This document shows, piece after piece, positions 6,997 to 15,217 of a DNA stretch of 64,000 nucleotides; the stretch's first letter is position 1; each line of letters begins with the position of its first letter. The notes under the pieces were generated by a model. The model saw only the letters and a program-made list of their open reading frames with translations. It did no database searches and had not been told where the DNA came from. This stretch comes from Candidatus Aenigmatarchaeota archaeon (lineage in GTDB: Archaea; Aenigmatarchaeota; Aenigmatarchaeia; CG10238-14), in assembly GCA_017610225.1 (NCBI GenBank), contig JAFCCM010000001.1, forward strand, positions 1 to 64,000. Reading direction: 5' to 3'. Both the position numbers and the translations under genes were made by a program.

Positions 6997-8889
6997 GTGA
7001 GAATATTACAATTTCATGTTGATTTCATAGAATATAAACCAATCAAAAAAGAGATTAGAATAGCTGAAGATGCTGAGAAAAAGAAAAATAGATTTGAAAA
7101 TATTGCAGTAGTTTTTGTTGCTGCAGAAAAGGATGATAATCTCAGTGTTTCTAGAAAAGCAATGAAAGAAGTCAAAGAAAGTCTAGATGTTATCAAATGT
7201 AATGAAATTCTTATCTATCCATTTGCTCACTTAAGCAGCGATCTTGCAAAGCCATCTCAAGCATTAAAAGTAGTTAAAGAAATGGAATCAGCAGCAAAGA
7301 AGTTGGAGTTGAAAGTTCATCGTGCTCCATTTGGGTGGAATAAACAATTCGAACTTAGAATAAAAGGTCATCCTTTGGCCGAACAGGCTAAGACAATTAC
7401 AAGTAAAGATGCCAAAAAAGATGAAGGGTTAATATCAAAAGCACTAAAAGAAGAAGAAAAAATTATTTCATATTGGCATGTTATGGATACTGACGGAAAA
7501 TTAATTCCAATAAAAGTTGAAAACAATAAGATTGTCGGTGAATTTGATTTCAAAAAATATCCTAATCTTGAAAAATTTGCTTTACATGAACTTGCAAAAA
7601 ATAGAGAAGTAACAATAGCACCACCACATATCAAAATGATGAGAGAGATGGAAATAGCTGATTATGAAGATGCAAGTGATCCAGGGAATCTAAGATTTTA
7701 CCCCAAAGGCAGACTAATCAAATCATTATTAGAAGAATTTGTAACTAAAACGGTTGTTGATTATGGTGGGATGGAAGTTGAGACTCCATTAATGTATAGT
7801 GTGGAACACCCTGCAGCTGTATCTTATCTAAACAAATTCCCAGCAAGGCAATATATAATAAAATCAGGTGATAGAGAATTTTTCTTAAGATTCGCCGCTT
7901 GCTTCGGTCAGTTCACAATGGCAAATGATATGTCAATATCCCATAAAAACTTACCAGTTTGGTTGTATGAGTTGACAAGATATAGTTTTAGGAGAGAAAG
8001 AAAAAGTGAACTTGCTGGACTAAGAAGATTAAGGGCGTTCACAATGCCAGATGTTCATGCTTTCTGTAAAGATATTCCACAAGCCATAATAGAATATGAG
8101 AAGAGATTTAAGATGTGCCAGGAAGTTCTTCAGGGTATTGGATTTGAGAAAAAAGACTATGAGTTAGCGATTAGATTTACAAAAGATTTTTACAATGAAC
8201 ATAAAGATCTAATAGAAATGTTGTTAAAACTTCATGGCAAGCCAGCATTAGTTGAAATGTGGAACAAGAGAGCGTTCTATTTTGTTGTCAAATATGAGTT
8301 GAATATAGTAGATGCATTGGGCAAGTGTTCAGCTCTAGCAACAGATCAAATAGATATTGAGAATGCAAAGAATTATGGTATAACTTACATTGACGAAAAA
8401 GGAAAAAAACAAGATGTGATAATACTTCATTGCTCCCCAAGTGGTGCGATTGAAAGAGATATATATGCATTATTGGAAAGAGCCTATCTAACAGAAAAGG
8501 CGGGGGGGATACCCCAATTCCCATTATGGTTATCACCAACTCAAGTTAGGCTAGTTCCTTTAAATGATGATTTCGTGGAATTCTCAAAAGAAATAATGGA
8601 GAGATTAGATAAAGAAAAAGTAAGAGTAGATCTTGATGATAGACAACTTACAGTTCAGAAAAGAGTCAGAGATTCAGAGTTAGAATGGGTTCCATTCACA
8701 TTGGTTATTGGGCAAAGAGAAAAAGATAGTCAAGAATTTAGTATAAGAATGAGATTGGAAAAGGGTAAACAGGTAAAAATGAAACTAGGGGATTTAGTAA
8801 AGAAAATAAAAGATGAAGTTAAAGACAAACCATTCAAGAAATTGTCATTACCAAAAATGCTTTCAAAAAGACCAATATTTGTTGGTTAA
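6997..8889 (+). CDS. thrS: threonyl-tRNA synthetase, archaeal type
   Basis: The 630-residue class II synthetase starts at GTG after AAGAGGTG. The first ~140 residues form the archaeal editing domain (HVDFIEYKP start, D-aminoacyl-tRNA deacylase-like), which removes Ser from tRNA-Thr. The catalytic core has motif 2 (YSFRRERKSELAGLRRLRAF), zinc ligand candidates in FAACFGQ and DVHAFC, and motif 3 region GGIPQFPLWLSPTQV. The HGTP anticodon-binding domain follows. Length is normal for archaea and nothing looks broken. Confidence 0.96.
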   Translation: MRILQFHVDFIEYKPIKKEIRIAEDAEKKKNRFENIAVVFVAAEKDDNLSVSRKAMKEVKESLDVIKCNEILIYPFAHLSSDLAKPSQALKVVKEMESAAKKLELKVHRAPFGWNKQFELRIKGHPLAEQAKTITSKDAKKDEGLISKALKEEEKIISYWHVMDTDGKLIPIKVENNKIVGEFDFKKYPNLEKFALHELAKNREVTIAPPHIKMMREMEIADYEDASDPGNLRFYPKGRLIKSLLEEFVTKTVVDYGGMEVETPLMYSVEHPAAVSYLNKFPARQYIIKSGDREFFLRFAACFGQFTMANDMSISHKNLPVWLYELTRYSFRRERKSELAGLRRLRAFTMPDVHAFCKDIPQAIIEYEKRFKMCQEVLQGIGFEKKDYELAIRFTKDFYNEHKDLIEMLLKLHGKPALVEMWNKRAFYFVVKYELNIVDALGKCSALATDQIDIENAKNYGITYIDEKGKKQDVIILHCSPSGAIERDIYALLERAYLTEKAGGIPQFPLWLSPTQVRLVPLNDDFVEFSKEIMERLDKEKVRVDLDDRQLTVQKRVRDSELEWVPFTLVIGQREKDSQEFSIRMRLEKGKQVKMKLGDLVKKIKDEVKDKPFKKLSLPKMLSKRPIFVG

Positions 8890-8912
8890 AATAAAAAGAG
8901 AAAAGAAAAAAT

Positions 8913-9749
8913 TTATTTCGCCTTTTTTCCAGATGCTAAAGATTCTGAATTTTGCCAAACAAGATTAAAGAAAGGTTCTCCTAGATTTTCTGCTGCATGT
9001 TTAGATTTTGTCCAAAACATCATTTGTTGTGATGTATGAACAGTTTCTGGATCTGATAGTCCCATTGATAATTGTTTTCCATCAACGATATAAAAATTAC
9101 CATATAAAGGAACTTTCATATTAGATATATTTTTGACTTCTGCTACTCCTGATAATGCTTTTATGGCCTCTGAACATTTTTCGTCTGTTTTACTTGCTAT
9201 CCTTATTTTCACACCTTTATTTTTCAATTTCTTTAGAATACTGAGTTGATTTTCAAATAATTCATTCAATCCAGCAGGTGTTGTTACAATATTGATAGTA
9301 GATGTTGCTTCTTTGAACATGCTGTCGACTTGCTGCAGAACAGAATATTTTCCTTTTAGTGACCCTGTTAAATCTTCTGGTAATACTAATTCTAGTCCTC
9401 TTTTATGTATTCCGTCTAATTCGTTAATAGTTTTTGAACTTTGTAGTCTGTTTATTCTTTCAACGTTTGATTCATAGTATTCTCTTAATTTTTCTTTGGC
9501 TTTGTTCAATGACTCCTTTGGTGACACTGCTACATATTTGAGTGGCTTTGATGTTTGAACTACTACAAAACCTTTGTCTGCTAATGTTTGTAAAACATCA
9601 TAACTTCTTGATCTTGGAACACTTGCGACAGCTGATAATTCTCCTGCTGTTGCTACGCCTTTGGCAAGAAGTGCTACCCAAAGCTTTCTCTCATATAGGT
9701 TTAACCCAATAGTCTTTAACGCATCCATAACTTCAGATGAGGCTAACAT
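8913..9749 (-). CDS. TrmB-family transcriptional regulator
   Basis: The 278-residue protein has an N-terminal TrmB winged helix (residues 5-80: ALKTIGLNLYERKLWVALL, then PRSRSYDVLQTLADKGFV). A coiled linker (about 85-110) and a C-terminal PLD-like regulatory domain follow. TrmB proteins control sugar uptake or metabolism; the effector here is unknown. A strong GGGGGGTG site precedes the ATG, and a palindrome at 9770-9786 could be its own operator. Confidence 0.85.
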   Translation of the reverse strand: MLASSEVMDALKTIGLNLYERKLWVALLAKGVATAGELSAVASVPRSRSYDVLQTLADKGFVVVQTSKPLKYVAVSPKESLNKAKEKLREYYESNVERINRLQSSKTINELDGIHKRGLELVLPEDLTGSLKGKYSVLQQVDSMFKEATSTINIVTTPAGLNELFENQLSILKKLKNKGVKIRIASKTDEKCSEAIKALSGVAEVKNISNMKVPLYGNFYIVDGKQLSMGLSDPETVHTSQQMMFWTKSKHAAENLGEPFFNLVWQNSESLASGKKAK

Positions 9750-9769
9750 GTTACACCCCCCTATTACTT

Positions 9770-9786
9770 AATAGTGATTGACTATT
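9770..9786. promoter_or_regulatory. palindromic candidate operator upstream of the TrmB-like gene
   Basis: AATAGT-N5-ACTATT is a perfect 6-bp dyad centred about 29 bp upstream of the regulator's start codon, overlapping its probable TATA/start region. Autoregulation by the TrmB-like protein is inferred from position. Confidence 0.4.
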
Positions 9787-9853
9787 TAAGAATTTATTTA
9801 TTACTTTATAATATTAACTGAGTTTTCTTTCTATTTGATTTAGTTTATTTTTC

Positions 9854-11527
9854 TTATTTTTTACTTTTAAATTGTTGATTGAATAGTCTTTCTAACTTTT
9901 CTAGTTCATTTGGTAAATTCCTGTCATTTTTAAATCCTATTAACCTTGGAAATCTAAGGGCATACCCGGATTCATATTTTGGGGATTTTTGTATTTCTTC
10001 ATAAGCAACTTCTATAATAACTTCTGGTCTTAGTTTTACTTCTCTCCCTTCTTCTTGTATTATTAAAGGTTTTAGTCGTTTTGTTAATTCTTCAAATTCT
10101 TCATCTGTTAAACCAGTTCCGAGTTTTCCACATGGAAGATATTGATTGGAATGTGGGTCTTTCAAGCATCCTAAAGTAAATGATCCAAACCATTTTAGTC
10201 TTTTTCCTGTTCCATGTTCAGCTCCGATGATTGCTAAATCTAAAGGTTCAAGGATTGGTTTGACTTTTAACCATTGACCTACTCTTCGACCGGGCTGATA
10301 TTTTGCTTGTAGATTTTTTACCATAAGTCCTTCTTGTTTTTCTTTTAGGGATTCTTTATAGAATTTTTCAGCTTCTTTGAGATTTTTTGTTATAAGAGCA
10401 TGTGACAATTCGAACTTGTTTTTTATTGGTTTGATTATTTTTTCAAGTTCTTTTCTTCTTGTTTTATAACTTTCATTTACTAGGTTTTTTCCATCAACGT
10501 AAACTATATCAAAAAGGTAGATTCTGACAGGTATTTTTTTAACCATTTCTTTAATATCATATTTTCTTTTAATACGTCTGGATAATTGTTGAAAAGGTAT
10601 TGGTTGGTTATTTTCAGAGTCTATTCCTATTGTCTCGCCTTCTATTATACAGTCTTTACATTTTATTCCTTTTCTAACTAATTCAACCAGGTCAGGAAAT
10701 TGATTTGTTATGTCTTCTAATCTTCTGGTGAATAATTTAATATCATCTCCTTTCTTGTGTATTTGTGTTCTTATACCATCATACTTGTATTCTAACATTA
10801 CTTCTTCATACTTGTTCAAGGCTTCTTCTAGACTGGGTGATTTTTCTCCGAGCATTATTATGTATGGTTTACCCATTGTTAGACTCACTTTCTTTAGTCC
10901 ACTTTTTCCTTTCTCTTTTGCTATTTTTGCTATTTCCCCATAATCAGGATTTAAAAACCATGCATTTTCAACAGTCTTTTTATCAACATCAAACGCTTGT
11001 GCAATTGAATCTCTTATTATTCCCTCGGCAACACCTATTCTTAGAGTTTCGAGAGCAGTTCTCACGATATACTTTGCTTCTAGTGGCTTGGATGATGAGA
11101 GTAGTTGTGAGATAAGATCCATTTTTCTTTCTTGTGAACCTTTACCTCCTAGTTTGGATAGTTGTTGGAGGTTGTTGAAAACTAAGTCTATTGTTAATTC
11201 CTTTTTGAAAAGTGAAACTTGTTTTTTTGATTTGATACATTCTTCAGTTACTATACCTAAATCTCCGAGTTCTCTGAATTTTTTTATGATATCTTTTTCT
11301 GTTATTCCTGTTGTTCTTACTAATGTTTTAATGATTATTTTGTCAGCTATCCCTGTTTTTTCTTCAGATTGAGTTGGGAATATTTTTCCTGATGCTAAGA
11401 GAACGACTTTTGGTAGTTGGTCAGTAGAAGTTTTTTTGAGTAGTTGTGATAGGATTTCTGTCTTTTTTAATTTACCAGATTCTTTTTCTAGTTTTTCGTA
11501 GGTATCTGTGAGGATGGAGTATTTCAT
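9854..11527 (-). CDS. lig: ATP-dependent DNA ligase, archaeal type
   Basis: The 557-residue protein has an N-terminal DNA-binding domain, then the nucleotidyltransferase core with the adenylated lysine motif KYDG (248-251). Motifs GETIG, VYVDGKN and EGLMVKN and the OB-fold motif WLKVKP follow. Length matches archaeal replicative LIG proteins (about 560). It seals nicks in Okazaki fragments and repair intermediates. The start ATG follows a T-rich region with no clear ribosome binding site, consistent with a leaderless transcript. Confidence 0.96.
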   Translation of the reverse strand: MKYSILTDTYEKLEKESGKLKKTEILSQLLKKTSTDQLPKVVLLASGKIFPTQSEEKTGIADKIIIKTLVRTTGITEKDIIKKFRELGDLGIVTEECIKSKKQVSLFKKELTIDLVFNNLQQLSKLGGKGSQERKMDLISQLLSSSKPLEAKYIVRTALETLRIGVAEGIIRDSIAQAFDVDKKTVENAWFLNPDYGEIAKIAKEKGKSGLKKVSLTMGKPYIIMLGEKSPSLEEALNKYEEVMLEYKYDGIRTQIHKKGDDIKLFTRRLEDITNQFPDLVELVRKGIKCKDCIIEGETIGIDSENNQPIPFQQLSRRIKRKYDIKEMVKKIPVRIYLFDIVYVDGKNLVNESYKTRRKELEKIIKPIKNKFELSHALITKNLKEAEKFYKESLKEKQEGLMVKNLQAKYQPGRRVGQWLKVKPILEPLDLAIIGAEHGTGKRLKWFGSFTLGCLKDPHSNQYLPCGKLGTGLTDEEFEELTKRLKPLIIQEEGREVKLRPEVIIEVAYEEIQKSPKYESGYALRFPRLIGFKNDRNLPNELEKLERLFNQQFKSKK

Positions 11528-11732
11528 AGTTTTTTATTCTTTTTCTAAAAGTTAATAGTTTGTGGTTTGAATGTTTGATGTTATATTCTCCCGATAGGGA
11601 TTGATTTTTAGTGCAAAGTTTGACAAAGTCGAAAAATCCAAAGTAGACGGCGAACGTTTTTTAGGGGTAATTGTTTTCTTGGAGTAGTGAATAACCGAAA
11701 GATTTATAACTATACAAATTTACCCATTTTTT

Positions 11733-12230
11733 ATGACGAGTAAAAAAACATTAAGATCATATCTGGATGAAATTAGAAGATGTGAAGATCCACATAAACT
11801 AAAATACGAATTGAAAATAAATGATAATTGGTTAGTTTTTTTATATGGAAGTCCAGATAAATTATTTTCTAATGTAACGCAAGCATTTAGAAATTCTCCT
11901 CAAGAAGATGGAATAAGAGATTCATGGAATTATGTTGGTGATGGAGAAGGAGGAAGACAACTATTTTTTGACTATGAACCCGGGACTGTTCATACTCAAG
12001 TAACAAAGGGTTGTTTTTGTTTTGGATTGAGTGAGGCAGACAAAATTGGTGGTTTAGAACATTCAGTTTGGGTAACGTTTCATCCATATCAAGAAAAAAA
12101 GATGGTAGGTGTCAATCCACTTAGAGCAATGGCATTAGCAATTGCTGGTTTTGGAGAATATATTCTGCGAGAAAATTTAACAGCAAGATTTCCGAACGAG
12201 GGATTAGATTTAAATTATATTCCTAAATAA
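11733..12230 (+). CDS. unknown soluble protein, 165 aa
   Basis: A TATA box ATTTATAAC (about 11702-11710) lies about 27 nt upstream of the ATG, so the mRNA is probably leaderless. The protein has no signal or TM segment and is rich in aromatic and charged residues (SWNYVGDGEGGRQLFFDYEP). No family recognised. The AT-only hairpin TCAAAATT/AATTTTGA at 12256-12274, 26 nt past the stop, might mark the transcript end. Confidence 0.6.
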   Translation: MTSKKTLRSYLDEIRRCEDPHKLKYELKINDNWLVFLYGSPDKLFSNVTQAFRNSPQEDGIRDSWNYVGDGEGGRQLFFDYEPGTVHTQVTKGCFCFGLSEADKIGGLEHSVWVTFHPYQEKKMVGVNPLRAMALAIAGFGEYILRENLTARFPNEGLDLNYIPK

Positions 12231-12479
12231 GGCGTTCTCTTATTTTATTAATTCTTCAAAATTGAAAATTTTGACATTATTTAACTCGACCGTTTATTGA
12301 AACTAACAGGCTTTTAACGAAACTCTCAATCTATAATATCAGAACTTAAAAGTACAATTTTAGATAACGACTGAAAAAATTTTTCTTAATTTTAAATCAA
12401 ATTTTAATAAATATTAATATTTGAACAAGTTAGTATGTCCCATCCTAAAATTTAATATCTTACAATCCCAATTTTAATC

Positions 12480-13193
12480 ATGGAAACTTTTGACTGCATT
12501 GAATCTCGAAGATCAGTGAGAAAATATGACAAGAAAGATGTCCCTGATGAGATGATAGCAGAAATTCTTACTGGAGGAACATATGCTCCTTCTGCAGGCA
12601 ATATGCAGGAATGGGAATTTATTGTTGTTAAGGATAAAGAAAAAAAAAGAAAATTATCTGAAGCATCATTAAGACAATCTCAACTAATCGAAGCACCAGT
12701 AGTAATAGTTGTTCTTGCAAATTTGGAAAAAATAGGAGAAAAATACAAGGAAAGGGGAAAGCAAGTTTATGCACTTCAAGATACAGCAGCTTGCGTTCAA
12801 AATATGCTTTTGGTTGCTCATGACTTAGATTTGGGTGCTTGTTGGATCGGTGCTTTTGATGAAGATGAGGTAGGAAATATAGTAGAAATTCCAGACAAAT
12901 TTAGAGTCACGGGTATGGTAACAGTCGGTTTTCCAATACCTTATGAACAACAACAAAAAGTGAATAGAATCCCATTCGAAAGATTAACTTGGCAAGACAG
13001 ATATGGTCAGGAAGTCAAATGGCTTATGGACTATAGCAGAAAAAGTAGATTTGAATGGAAACCTTTAGATCAACAAATAGAAGAATTATCTAGGAGACTT
13101 CAAAAACTTAGAGAAGAAAGAAAAGATTTGAAAAAGAAAGAATCTAGTTTGACATCACGAGTAAAAAATCTGTTCAAAAAATCCAATAAATAG
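12480..13193 (+). CDS. nitroreductase-family FMN oxidoreductase with C-terminal coiled coil
   Basis: Residues 1-160 form a nitroreductase fold: ESRRSVRKYDKKDVPDEM at the N-terminus (phosphate-binding arginines), TYAPSAGNMQEWEF, and DLGACWIGAF...VGFP. These bind FMN and use NAD(P)H. After residue 165 a basic coiled coil (EELSRRLQKLREERKDLKKK) extends the protein to 237 residues, an add-on not needed for catalysis. The substrate is unknown. Confidence 0.88.
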   Translation: METFDCIESRRSVRKYDKKDVPDEMIAEILTGGTYAPSAGNMQEWEFIVVKDKEKKRKLSEASLRQSQLIEAPVVIVVLANLEKIGEKYKERGKQVYALQDTAACVQNMLLVAHDLDLGACWIGAFDEDEVGNIVEIPDKFRVTGMVTVGFPIPYEQQQKVNRIPFERLTWQDRYGQEVKWLMDYSRKSRFEWKPLDQQIEELSRRLQKLREERKDLKKKESSLTSRVKNLFKKSNK

Positions 13194-13233
13194 AAACTTT
13201 TAATTCTAAAAAAACAATATTTCTATAGATTTT

Positions 13234-14652
13234 ATGAACAGAAAAACATTCCTTATTGTTTTGTTGATGATAGTTTTGTCGATTTCTAGTATAACTTTTG
13301 CACAAGAAATGAGGATTCTCTCTCCAGAATCTGCTATAATTATTTACGCTGGTGAGACAAATGAAGTTCAAGTCCCAATAAAGAATGATGGGGCAGAAAC
13401 TGATAGTGTTTACATTACTGTTTGGCCTACTCAATGGGTCACTTTAGAAAAATATAGACTGACAATTAATTCGGACGAATCTCAGTTACTATCACTTTTT
13501 GTTACACCACCCGAAGATGTTGAAGAAGGAATACATATTTTTACAATTACAACCCAATCACTCAACACAAATAAAACTAGTACTAATTCATTATTTTTAA
13601 ATATCAAAAGAAAAACTAATGTCTTCATTTCTGAAGTAAAATTAAATAAAGAATTAATTAATCCGGATGAGGTATTAGAAATAGAATCAGTTCTTACAAA
13701 TCTACACAAAACCCAAAAACACAAAGTCTTCTTAACAACTAAAATTATAGATAATGAAGAAAGATTAGTCAAGAAGTTTGAAGAGTCTATCCAATTAAGT
13801 CCAAGATCAGTCAAGATAATAAAAAACTTTTATGAAATAGATAAGATACAGGAATATGGTAATTATAAAGTAAAAGTAGAGTTAAAAGATTCTTTGAATA
13901 AACTTTTGGATGAGGATGAGAAGAATTTTGAAATACAAAAACATTTTGAAATAACTGAATATAAGACAAAAAAATATGGTTTATTTTATACGTTGATGAC
14001 AATTGAAGTTACAAATGAAGGTAATATTCCTGATTCTGAATATAATATAGAAGAACCTCTACCAAAAATAACCAAATACTTTTTCTATCCAGAAACAGAA
14101 CCTGACAAAGAAGAAGAGAAGGATAACAGAATGCTATATATTTGGGAAATTAAGAACCTAGATCCTGGTCAAACAAAAACAATAAGGTATAAACTAAGAT
14201 TTTTCAATGTTCTAATAACAGTGCTAGTTCTTTCAATCATGATACTCTTAGTCTATGAATATATAACTAAACCATTGTTAAAGAAAAAATATTACGGAAT
14301 TTTGTCTGGAGAAGATGAACTTAAGGTAACATTAACCATCAAAAACAAGAGAAGGAAAATGTTGAAGAATGTAATCGTAAGAGATATTGTCCCACCAATA
14401 GCAAAGGTAGTTAAAAAATTTGATACAAGAACACCAGAGATTAGAATAAAATCAAGTGGTACTGAGTTGGTGTGGAGAATAGACAAGATTAAACCAAGAG
14501 AAGAATTAATTTTAACATATAAAATCAAACCGTTAATTGATGTCATCGGAAAATTAACATTACCAAAATCCTTCTTCACATATAAGGGTAAATTTAGAAG
14601 AGAAAGTAGAATAGTCTCAAAATCAGTCTCTATAACAGGAAAGATTAAATAA
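13234..14652 (+). CDS. envelope protein with NEW3/CARDB-like domains and one internal TM helix
   Basis: The 472-residue protein has a signal peptide (1-23, ending ITFAQE) and repeated Ig-like beta-sandwich modules outside (VQVPIKNDGAETDSVYITV; VSNEG-type EVTNEGNIPDSEY). A TM helix at about 329-346 leads to a C-terminal beta domain (VTLTIKNKRRKMLKNVIVRDIVPP) predicted on the cytoplasmic side. The outer modules resemble NEW3/CARDB folds used for adhesion. Function is unknown. Confidence 0.6.
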   Translation: MNRKTFLIVLLMIVLSISSITFAQEMRILSPESAIIIYAGETNEVQVPIKNDGAETDSVYITVWPTQWVTLEKYRLTINSDESQLLSLFVTPPEDVEEGIHIFTITTQSLNTNKTSTNSLFLNIKRKTNVFISEVKLNKELINPDEVLEIESVLTNLHKTQKHKVFLTTKIIDNEERLVKKFEESIQLSPRSVKIIKNFYEIDKIQEYGNYKVKVELKDSLNKLLDEDEKNFEIQKHFEITEYKTKKYGLFYTLMTIEVTNEGNIPDSEYNIEEPLPKITKYFFYPETEPDKEEEKDNRMLYIWEIKNLDPGQTKTIRYKLRFFNVLITVLVLSIMILLVYEYITKPLLKKKYYGILSGEDELKVTLTIKNKRRKMLKNVIVRDIVPPIAKVVKKFDTRTPEIRIKSSGTELVWRIDKIKPREELILTYKIKPLIDVIGKLTLPKSFFTYKGKFRRESRIVSKSVSITGKIK

Positions 14653-14684
14653 ACTATTATCCTATTTTTAATAATTAAGTTAAT

Positions 14685-14799
14685 CCCCCTGTAGCTCAAT
14701 GGTAGAGCGCATGGCTGTAGATGTTTGCTGATTTGCACTCGTTATCAGTGTGTGTTCGCAGAAACCGTGAGGTTGCTGGTTCGACCCCGGCCGGGGGGA
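14685..14799 (+). tRNA. tRNA-Tyr(GUA) with 43-nt intron
   Basis: Acceptor CCCCCTG (14685-14691) pairs with CGGGGGG (14792-14798), followed by discriminator A. The D-arm is GCTC-AATGGTA-GAGC. Anticodon stem CATGG (14710-14714) pairs with CCGTG (14765-14769). The loop reads C-T-GTA-G, then an intron of about 43 nt (14721-14763), then A38. The T-arm is GCTGG-TTCGACC-CCGGC. The intron is at the canonical 37/38 position, expected to form a bulge-helix-bulge cut by the archaeal splicing endonuclease; the exact junction is inferred. No CCA is encoded. Confidence 0.93.
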
Positions 14800-14862
14800 T
14801 TTATTTTTTCCAAAACATAAACATTTATATCTTCTTTCCCAAAAATACACGTTATTGATTAG

Positions 14863-14870
14863 ATTTAAAT
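14863..14870 (+). promoter_or_regulatory. TATA box of 5S rRNA
   Basis: ATTTAAAT at 14863-14870 is centred about 26 bp upstream of the predicted 5' end of 5S rRNA, the normal archaeal TATA spacing, indicating that 5S has its own promoter. Confidence 0.5.
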
Positions 14871-14891
14871 ACATATTGGTATAAAATAATA

Positions 14892-15008
14892 AAGTTGGCG
14901 ACCAAAACGGAAAGGAAACACCCGTTCTCATTCGAACACGGAAGTTAAACTTTCTAGTGATTTGGAGTGTACTGCCTTTTGGTGGGAAATCCAGGAAGTT
15001 GCCAACTT
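14892..15008 (+). rRNA. rrf: 5S ribosomal RNA
   Basis: The conserved core CCCGTTCTCATTCGAACACG (loop B/C region) followed by GAAGTTAAAC identifies 5S rRNA. The terminal helix AAGTTGGC (14892-14899) pairs with GCCAACTT (15001-15008), setting a 117-nt length typical of 5S. It is flanked by tRNA-Tyr and tRNA-Asp and is not next to 16S or 23S genes in this window, so it appears unlinked from the large rRNA operon. Confidence 0.95.
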
Positions 15009-15098
15009 TTAATAATTTTCCCCGGTGTTGTCTATTGATTCACAGAGCCCAAACTACAAATTTTTCTTCTAAAAGTAATAATTTTTTTAAAATAGATT

Positions 15099-15202
15099 GC
15101 TCTGGTGGTGTAGCTCGGTCTATCATCTGGGACTGTCAACTTAGTTATGATTTTATTCTAGGCAGATCTCCCAGGACAGGGGTTCAAATCCCCTCCAGGG
15201 CG
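15099..15202 (+). tRNA. tRNA-Asp(GUC) with 29-nt intron
   Basis: Acceptor GCTCTGG (15099-15105) pairs with CCAGGGC (15195-15201); discriminator G is the Asp identity base. Anticodon stem TGGGA (15128-15132) pairs with TCCCA (15169-15173). The loop is C-T-GTC-A, the intron occupies 15139-15167, then C38. The T-loop is TTCAAAT. Intron position is canonical 37/38. The gene ends 15 nt before rpoB2, so tRNA and RNA polymerase genes may share a transcript. Confidence 0.93.
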
Positions 15203-15217
15203 TAGATTGGTGATGAA

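Noticed and set aside
12256..12274. Hairpin TCAAAATT/AATTTTGA as an intrinsic terminator.
   Set aside because: It is made only of A/T apart from two pairs, in an AT-rich region where such dyads are expected by chance; mentioned only in the neighbouring gene entry.
14957..15205. Open frame spanning 5S rRNA and tRNA-Asp.
   Set aside because: It lies across two well-supported RNA genes and has no protein-like features.
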